Assembly (NCBI GenBank): GCA_025738555.1
Contig: JAOVFP010000011.1
Span: forward strand, 4,092,001 to 4,156,000
Source: Cyathus striatus
Taxonomy: Eukaryota; Basidiomycota; Agaricomycetes; Agaricales; Nidulariaceae
Reading direction: 5' to 3'
Length of the DNA: 64,000 nucleotides
Shown here: positions 57,224 to 64,000 of the stretch, one piece after another
Position numbering within the stretch: the first letter of the stretch is position 1
How the letters are laid out: every line of letters starts with the position of its first letter
Position numbers and translations under genes: made by a program
Notes under the pieces: generated by a model
Seen by the model: the letters and a program-made list of their open reading frames with translations, nothing else
Told to the model about the DNA's origin: nothing
The model's database searches: none

Positions 57224-57473
57224 GAGCTCTGGGAGAAAACAGGAGGGAACAGCATCTTACAAGCCCACTTTCTGTCATTCATATGACAACGGACATCTTT
57301 GGGTTCAAACTTCAGTTTCAGGCAATAAATCCTTGGAGATAATGATGAAATATACAAAATTTAACTGCAACATCAGTGCTTGAAGACATGACCTGACACA
57401 ATTGTAGTATAACATGGTGACTAATGTACTAACCGCCGAGATAAATGTCCGGACAGCCATCAAAACTTTCATC
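57224..57473. other. Outer-element sequence between Harbinger and the next insertion
   Basis: About 250 bp. On the minus strand, MSSSTDVAVKFC followed by IFHHYLQGFIA (about 57388 down) may be the first exon of the outer element's gene. Confidence 0.35.
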
Positions 57474-57579
57474 ATACTGACTGGGGGTGCACAACGCTCT
57501 CACATGACTGGTGACGTGACGGTCATGCTATGCAACCAAAAATGTCACAAATCTTGACCCAGTTCTATTCTTCACATTT

Positions 57580-57925
57580 CCTGGGTGTTTCTCCATACTT
57601 TTCTTTGCTCTTTTCACTCCTACTTTAACTAATATTATGCTAGATGGGGTAAATATATTATTTAAGTGGTGTAATATGTATAAAATCATATATTCTCTTA
57701 TAACTACTGGTTAAAACAAGGTGACAGCTGTGACAACTTGTATATATTCCCTTCCTGGGTGTTTCTTCATATTTTTCTTTGCTCTTTTCACTCCTACTTT
57801 AACTAATATTATGCTAGATGAGGTAAATATATTATTTAAGTGGTGTAATATGTACAAATTCCTATATTCTCTTTTAACTACTGGTTAAAACAAGGTGATG
57901 GCTGTGACAACTTATATATATTCCC
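57580..57925. repeat. Tandem duplication, period 173 bp
   Basis: CCTGGGTGTTTC at 57580 recurs at 57753, with the following TAACTAATATTATGCTAGAT and GTGGTGTAATATGTA landmarks in order. Copies differ at a few positions. Confidence 0.9.
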
Positions 57926-58084
57926 TTTCTTCACTCTCTTGAAGCAATTCTTCATTTAAAACTATCTCTTCTTCTTCATTTATAACTATTTCCTCTTCTA
58001 CATTTATAATTATATCCTCTTCATTGGCGATCTTCCAAAATAGGTTCTGCTGGTGGCTGTGCCATATATAGTTGGTTTCAGAAC

Positions 58085-58860
58085 TTGTTTCTCAAATAGC
58101 TTTCTGAGATCGCATTGTATTGCTATGGTTTATAGAGAAAAATTGTGCTATTATATTGTGTAAATAATTTTATCTATACAGAATTTTATTAAAAGTCCTG
58201 TATGTATGGGAACCCATTGTTATACACACCCAAATTACATGTTACGGTTGCTGAATCAAAATTCTAGCTTGATACGATTATTGGCACAAAAAAGTAGTGT
58301 AATTTCGCTCTATAAACCATAGTCTTATGTTCACTCCTTCAAAAGTTATTAAAGAATGAAAATCACAGCTATACAGTTAATAGGCATTTGGATATAAGTT
58401 TGGCCAATTCAACATTATTACATGCACAAAAACCTATACAGCCTATACAAATAATCTATTATAAACTGTACTTAATGTGTAGTTCATATATACATGATAA
58501 TGGAATATTTGTGTTGAGCAATCGATCACACATGGTGTTGTTTGATGTCTAACCTGTGGCTGTGCCTCTGAGCTATGGGAGCGAGAACTTATACCTTATA
58601 ACTTTACGGAATCGCATCGTACGTATATGATTTATAGAGCAAATTTGTACTATTCATCGATGCGGACAATTCGTATTAACCAGAATTTTAATATCATGAT
58701 TGTAAGTATGAGATAATGCACCAATACCTGTCATATTAATATGTTACAGCACCTTAATTAAAAATCCGGCTAATAGCAATTGTAGGCATCGTAAAATAGT
58801 GCAATTTTGCTCTATTATATATGTTCTGAAGTGTTCTCATTCAAAAGTTATAAGAGGATG
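58085..58860. repeat. Two related foldback units
   Basis: Unit 1: CTATGGTTTATAGAG (about 58122) and its inverted partner CTCTATAAACCATAG (about 58308). Unit 2: GATTTATAGAGCAAA (about 58630) and inverted TTTGCTCTATTATAT (about 58806). The two units resemble each other and are about 500 bp apart. Confidence 0.6.
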
Positions 58861-59260
58861 AAGTTTGAGTACCTAATTGATGTGATTTTTGGCAGGGGTT
58901 TGATGCCTCCAGCAATATCCAGCACATTTTAACAAAAAAAAACTTCATACAATCATAGATAATGTATTTTTATTATGACGTGACACAAAAGAGCTAGCTA
59001 AAATGTGTTGAGTGAGGAACGAGAGCAGTGGGTCAGTAGAATTTGGGGGCATGCGTGACAAATGTCACAGATCATGTGAGTCACGCTTTGCAGGCGTTGT
59101 GCACCCCCATACTGACCATTGTTGTCCGGGTAAAAAAACAAGGTTTTGACGTTCTGCGAGCCCAAAAATGACCGGATTTCGCTCTAAGTTCCGGGGCCTA
59201 CGGCCCCGGTTTTTGTCCGGATATGCATATAAGTTCCAGCAGTATAATCAGGGGTCCTCG

Positions 59261-60520
59261 TATACCGTTGGACGTGTAAGGTCAAGAACACCGTTGGCAT
59301 GGCACTTGGATCCGCGGGAAGGGCATTGAGGCACATTTAATTGATCAAAAGAAATGGCCGGTCAGTATTCGCAAAATCCGAGATCGGGTGACGTATCTAC
59401 CGCCATGATCAAGCCTCTCGAGGAGTACTGGAACTTGACTGGAACTTCCAAACTGCATTCACTAGCTAACATATCACTACTACTGGTGCGCTAGCACTCA
59501 CCAACATCACCTGTACCATGGTCTGCATCAAGTCTGCATCCTCCAGCCTCCAGTCTCCTCCGAGTCCCGACAACCCATTACCCCCACCGGCATCTCACCC
59601 ACACGGGCTGCCCACTCCACTCTCTTGCTCCTTGTAATGTCTGGGCCTCTATCTTCATAGAGTTGCGCACAGACGTATATGACACCGATTAAGGCACATT
59701 CACGCCCTTTCGTACACCTTGTAGACCCGCCTTTGGACGTTGCCCTCGATGCTCGAGTGTCCGGTAGTAAAGGCTATTTCGTACGAAGCGGGCGCAGACC
59801 TAACCTAGGAGGAACCAGTGGACGATATCGGTAAAGAGTCTTGACCGATTTTCCATCGGAGGAAGGGTACGTTTTTCGTTGATTGTATTCTATCTTTTCT
59901 CATCATTGACTTTGTAGATCATTTGATTGATGGGTTTCGAGTCTAGATCGAAGATAGTAATATTGGTACCTAGACAGGTAAGCTACGTCCCCCCACACCT
60001 TTACTCTTGCTGACCTGTTTCTGTAAGCGATGTAGCCGTTACACTCTCCCACTTCTCTCACCTCCCGCGACGCCGCCCTCGATGCGTTTTGTCAAGTTGT
60101 CATTTATAATGCTAGTCACGGGCGCTTAATCCGCCATAGGCCAAAACAATTCCTCGATTTCGGAAATCCTGGGAGTTTGGCTGGGTCTAGGGAAGGGAAA
60201 AGGCAAGGAGAGGGTCGTGGATGTTTACCCCGGCGTGGAGGATGGTTTGGGATCGCCTCAGATGATCTGGAGTACGTTTACGCTTAAGGATTCATTGGCG
60301 GTTAGCAAGTTGCCAAGGGAGGAAGAAGAAGAGGCGGCGGAGGCAGAGGTTTCGTCGCTGAGTACGCTTACGGTTGCGTTGTCGCCGCGTGACCATCCAC
60401 CGATACCGATAGAGGAGCTGTCTGCATCGACATACCACCCACGCATTCCATGCATGACCTTGGAGAGGGGAGGCATCTGCCCCCAGCTCCTGTACATGAA
60501 GATCATTGCTGAGGAGTGTC
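59261..60520 (+). repeat. Dispersed block R2, copy 4 (with end of R1 copy 5)
   Basis: Resumes R1/R2 after the nest, with the CCGTTGGACGTGTAAGG landmark at once. Same subfamily as copy 3: it has the GTATCTACCGCCATGATCAA segment and a large internal deletion. The acidic ORF at 60217-60525 has the same shift as copy 3. Confidence 0.75.
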
Positions 60521-60642
60521 ATTGAATCATTTCGCCGTGCACTCGTTGAAGTTCTTGGTCCAGAACACCGTAAACGTATTTTGGCAGCTCTTTATCTCGT
60601 TCATCAAGATGGAGCCGTTGTGGTTCAGCAAGCTTCTATCCA
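60518..60642 (+). pseudogene. GCN1-like exon fragment
   Basis: Reads IESFRRALVEVLGPEHRKR then ILAALYLVHQDGAVVVQQAS. This resembles the HEAT-repeat stretch of the translational activator GCN1 (pattern LAALYxxRxDxxxxVRxxxxxxWK). The match breaks off after ASI. It is fused to the end of R2 copy 4 through ATTGAATCAT, a sequence also present in R2, which suggests a microhomology join. Only about 40 codons are present. GCN1 activates the kinase Gcn2 at stalled ribosomes; this piece cannot do so. Confidence 0.55.
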
Positions 60643-61147
60643 AAAATCAGACCATAAAGTTGATATCGAGCGACGAACAGGGACAAAATGAGACTCGCAG
60701 AATCTCAACCAAATCTCAACCCCTTCCTCGTATCACCCACTTAGCTCGATATTGGCTTTTTCATTTACACGCTACCATTCAATCATGCGATATCGATTCG
60801 TTTACTCTCTCAGGAACGGCAGTTTTTGCCTTCCTTGGATTCTGACCTAGGACATATGGCATTGGCCCGACTTCATGCACGCAATAGCACTGATCCAGCA
60901 CTGAGTCATGACTCATGGCCTTGTTCTTTCTGTTCCCGCTCAAATGCTACCCGTTCTTAGACATAGTCATAACTGTGCTTCCCACTCTGAGTCGAAGAGA
61001 ACTAGCTTTTCCTCCATGACTATTTTCCTGAGCCTTGAGAGTTCTAATGGCTCATATGTAGTATCCAGGAATCAAATATACTATGTGTTCAAGGTCTCCC
61101 ATTGGATTCCAATGGCTTACTGACATATGCAGCGGTATCGGATAGGA
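60643..61147. other. Intergenic, then 3' flank of gene E
   Basis: CAAATCTCAACCCCTTCC at about 60710 links to 20137. From about 61035 the sequence is the conserved family 3' flank (CTCATATGTAGTATCCAGGA). No gene seen. Confidence 0.45.
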
Positions 61148-61156
61148 ATGAATTGT

Positions 61157-61401
61157 AAGAATAATAGCTACAAGATACCGTAGGTCCGTAAGTAAAAGAG
61201 AAATAAACTGTAAGTAATCGAGTAGCCCACCCCAGCACCAGCAACACAGTGCAAGTCTGAGGGAGCGCTCGCGTTCTGTCTACAGTATACAGTGTGAGGA
61301 ATGAAAATGATAGGCGAAGTGAAAACATAATAAGCACGCAATCCTGAGTTCACGTGATTACCATGCGTCGCGCACGGATTGCTACCGAAAACTGCTCTAA
61401 C
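61157..61401. mobile_element. 245-bp insertion with 9-bp target duplication at the gene E stop
   Basis: ATGAATTGT occurs at 61148-61156 and 61402-61410. The uninterrupted sequence is seen in gene D (ATGAATTATCACTAC). The insert has no clear inverted termini and no ORF. A 9-bp duplication is typical of Mutator-like elements, but the class is unproven. The insertion supplies a new stop codon for gene E. Confidence 0.8.
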
Positions 61402-62818
61402 ATGAATTGTCACTGCGACCGCTACCTGTGTCTGGCTTAGTTGCGGTATCATGTGATTTTTCTACAGCATTTTCTGGATCATCGTGCGTTCTGACTTTTT
61501 CATGTTTGCCTTTTGAAATCACCATATATGCTAGAAGCACCACACTTGCAGCTGTTATAATGGCTAGGCATGGAAGTAAGCCTATGAAGTCTTCAATTGC
61601 AACAGAAAAGTTAATATTCAACATAATTTCAGCAAATTAAACACCGACCAATAGTCGCGCCAAATCCTGGAGGAGCACCAGGCATCGTCCCTCTCAAAGA
61701 GGTGAAGGCAAAAAGTGTCGCGATAGGTATAGCGAATACTTCCTTTGGCTGCTCAATCCTAAACATAACCTGTATTGCAGATCCAACGAAGATCAGCGTG
61801 ACCAGCCCTATAAAAAGTGTGTGAGTCTCTTAGTACACCTAGTAAAAGCTAGTGATGATCTTACAGATACCAATGACAATAGTTAAAACATATGTCTTTA
61901 CTAGGCCACTACGCTGGAGTGAGATTATAGCGAAGTATACGGTGTCGTCGTCAGTTGTCATAACTTGTGATGAAGTTGTGAAGCCACTATTCAATTTTTA
62001 ATACGTTGGCGGAGCCTGACATCCCAGAAACGAACAGTACTTACACTGCAATTCCTTCAGTATATACAACTATTATATCGATCCTGTTATTTGGTTCTGT
62101 TTCATTCGCATACACGAATAATGTTGCTCCATAACTGTTCGTGATGACAAAATTATTGCTCCATTACTCTCGAAATAGCAGCACGGCTTACCTATCAAAC
62201 GGGTAATCTTGAAGCGTTGAATCAACACTCTGGTTATGTTTAGCTCTATTGTAAAGTAATGACGTGGTTCTGAAAATGCTGGTTGGGGCGTAAAAATCAT
62301 TTGCTTCATTGGGATCCCATGTAAAGATAGGATCTTCTTGTGCTTGGTTCGTCATGTTCACATTAGGACCGGCACCCCCGAGCTGCAAAAGATTGCTGGT
62401 TGATCGAAACGAATTAGTACCAAGTCCTTAACGAATAAGAACAATTTTTCAACTTACTTATCAAAGTATATATTGACAGGTGAACAATTACTATTGCAAT
62501 TGTCGCCGTTTACAACCCAATTCATAACCATGGTCGATGCATTTGGGTCCACAGAAATAAGTTCTGCCGATAAAGCGATCTTATAATTGGGATTGTTAGG
62601 TTATAGTTGGTGGACGTGCTTCAATGGCTAGTGCTCACTGTTCGGGTATCAAGGCTGTCTTCACCAATTCCCTCGAAGTTTTTGACTCTGAGCCCGAAGC
62701 CCACTCCAATGCCAGTGGAAATGCAAGTAATGCAAAATAGGACAAATGTGATTTGACAATAGATAAGCCTGTTTTCGCAAGACAGTTTAGGTGGGAGTAA
62801 AGAGGTCCAAGAGCGCAT
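61397..62818 (-). CDS. Four-helix membrane protein, family copy E (DUF4436-like)
   Basis: Exons on the minus strand: 62639-62818, 62458-62579, 62192-62395, 62045-62134, 61865-61986, 61649-61807 and 61397-61590, total 1071 nt (356 aa), no internal stop. Donors are GTGAGC, GTAAGT, GTAAGC, GTAAGT, GTAAGA and GTCGGT. It has helix 1 after MRSWTSLLPPKL, an ectodomain with sequons NMT and NET, the YPFD motif, helices 2-4 with LRGTMPGAPPGFG, and a shortened tail lacking the GGRRAAP segment of the other copies. The coding frame runs two codons into the 245-bp insertion and stops at TAG, so the end is SDNSC instead of SDS or SDNSFLSDT. It is the closest relative of copy A. Function unknown. Confidence 0.87.
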
Positions 62819-62887
62819 GGTATGGGAGGTAGTACGAGTGTTGGTTTCTTTGTGGTTTGAAGCAACTACGGAATTATCTTATGTGGC

Positions 62888-62893
62888 TTTATA
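62888..62893 (-). promoter_or_regulatory. TATA box of gene E
   Basis: TATAAA on the minus strand, 70 bp upstream of the start codon. Confidence 0.6.
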
Positions 62894-63554
62894 AGAGGAC
62901 GCTCTGCTCATTCTTATATAACTGGTAGCTCTGAATGCTGTGTTTCAGTCAATGACAAATTGCTGTTAAGAGCAAGTAAAGATGAGCGCCAATGGAAGCA
63001 AGCACTGAAGTAAGACCATGTGTTCACATCTTGCTTTGGTTAATGCTGCGCGATTGATAACTTCTTAGAGAATCCGATATCAGTCACAATCGGTAATACA
63101 TATTGTGCTCCAATGAACACGGGAGAGTTATTGAATATACTGGTTCATTGACTATCTATCTATCTTTCTGTCGTATACTACTTCACTATATCTCGCTTAG
63201 TAGCTATTGTGGCCGAAAACGATAGATAGAATATGCTGAATAGGAAGGCATACATGCTAGTTGCACCTATGTCATGGTGAGAGTCTGCGCAGTCTGCTTG
63301 AATTAAGAAGCTGGTGTGTGGCAGTGTGGGGGCCTGAAGAAACGGAAGCATTCCAACCAAATTGCGTGGGTTACAATTTAAAAATACTTGCCGCATCGAA
63401 TGGCACCGAAATGAGTACCTAACTGTTGAATAATTACTGACGAACAACCTGTACCCAGTACTGGTATCCGACCATTGCATTCACATCTTAATTCTTGGCT
63501 TATATAGAATTAAGTATACTGGGTTATAATTTAGACATATGTATACTTAAGAAT
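62894..63554. repeat. Upstream block of gene E
   Basis: Matches the gene A upstream block closely (for example TTGCTTTGGTTAATGCTGCG and the TATATAGAATTAAG segment). No gene seen. Confidence 0.6.
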
Positions 63555-64000
63555 GCGCAGTGCGTATTTCCAGGTACTTCCTGATGCACAGCGGTGATCT
63601 ATGTTTACGTATACTATTACAATTAAGACGAAATAGACTACATGTAAATCCTATGGGTGCACCATATATATAGGTGATCTACGCTGTCTTCAAGAGCGAA
63701 ATTTTTCCAGAAAGGCGGTGACACAGTAAAAAAATGATGTAACTTGCGTACATTGGTCTCCATTCAGCTTCAACTCATAATACCAGGAGAACAATAGACC
63801 CAGAAATTTGGAGAAGGCTGTCCCTCCTGCAAAGCTTTGAAGTCCCACTGCCACCGTCCACTGCTGAGGAGAGGAAAGAAGCTGGGAGGACTTCAATGTG
63901 TAAGCGTGACCGTAAGTAACCTTCCCTGGGCCGGTACAAACTAAGCACTTATTTTCAGACCAGTCACTTTCGCATGTCGACTGATATAGTTTCTAGTAAT
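63555..64000. repeat. Dispersed block R1, copy 6 (cut by window end)
   Basis: First half of R1; the array continues beyond the window. Confidence 0.75.

Larger units (their letters stand above)
57482..59108. mobile_element. Non-autonomous TIR element with 8-bp target duplication
   Basis: Starts TGGGGGTGCACAACGC and ends GCGTTGTGCACCCCC. ATACTGAC flanks both ends (57474-57481 and 59109-59116). The 1.6-kb AT-rich interior has no transposase. It holds a 173-bp tandem duplication and two foldback units. An 8-bp duplication fits hA T-type or other 8-bp superfamilies; the class is unresolved. Confidence 0.85.
51764..59260. mobile_element. Outer TIR element of a three-element nest
   Basis: Terminal inverted repeats of about 31 bp: the left starts CCAGGGCCCCTGATTAT and the right, reverse-complemented, CGAGGACCCCTGATTAT; both continue to CTGCTGGAACTTA. 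TATA is present on both sides (51760-51763, 59261-59264). Subterminal regions repeat TGTCCGGA-type sites (about 51816, 51851, 51892, 57447, 59124, 59215). A Harbinger element (52989-57220) and an 8-bp-TSD element (57482-59108) lie within; without them the host is about 1.6 kb and carries part of a minus-strand gene. Superfamily unresolved. Confidence 0.8.

Overview
The window looks like a repeat-rich, accessory stretch of a basidiomycete (Agaricomycete-type) genome. Genes carry many 50-70 nt GT-AG introns, and the mobile elements are eukaryotic: a Ty3/gypsy LTR element, a PIF/Harbinger element and many TIR elements without a recognisable transposase. No bacterial gene layout, rRNA or convincing tRNA is visible.

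The backbone is a decayed head-to-tail array of units of roughly 5.2-5.5 kb. Each unit holds a block R1, a block R2 (remnant of a Pro/Thr-rich then acidic coding sequence), a conserved 3' flank, a minus-strand gene for a four-helix membrane protein, and its promoter. R1 starts near 325, 5695, 18266, 31975, 47290 and 63555. Minus-strand family members are A (3560-4986), F (16693-17139, only the last two exons), C (29245-30997), D (42189-43702) and E (61397-62818). A plus-strand relative, B (24130-25992), sits in unrelated sequence. I reconstructed A, B, C, D and E exon by exon. All have seven exons, intron phases conserved and no internal stop (357, 502, 462, 384 and 356 aa). They share one N-terminal helix, an ectodomain with a YPFD motif, three more helices with an LRGTMPGAP motif, and a C-terminal tail that differs greatly between copies. 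The family resembles fungal DUF4436-type proteins; this is from memory and unverified.

Mobile DNA is nested into the array: an 8-bp-TSD element at 8271-9191; the gypsy element at 10198-16672 with a textbook -1 frameshift signal between gag and pol; a TA-flanked element at 19137-20070; a 2.8-kb TIR element made of satellite arrays at 20469-23277; a CpG-depleted 5.3-kb TIR element with a second element inside it at 36721-42069; a 3.6-kb element with A-tract arms and palindromic minisatellites at 47336-50962; and a nest at 51764-59260 (outer TIR element, Harbinger element 52989-57220, 8-bp-TSD element 57482-59108).

Other remnants are the 3' half of a glycine-cleavage T-protein gene (26542-28030, minus) and a short GCN1-like exon fragment (about 60518-60642).

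A recurrent theme is decay at CpG. The six differences between the gypsy LTRs, the nonsense and splice lesions of the Harbinger genes, and nearly all differences between the TIRs of the 5.3-kb element are CpG-to-TpG/CpA changes. This suggests cytosine methylation with deamination as the main inactivating process. Boundaries of the dispersed blocks are approximate because they were read by eye.
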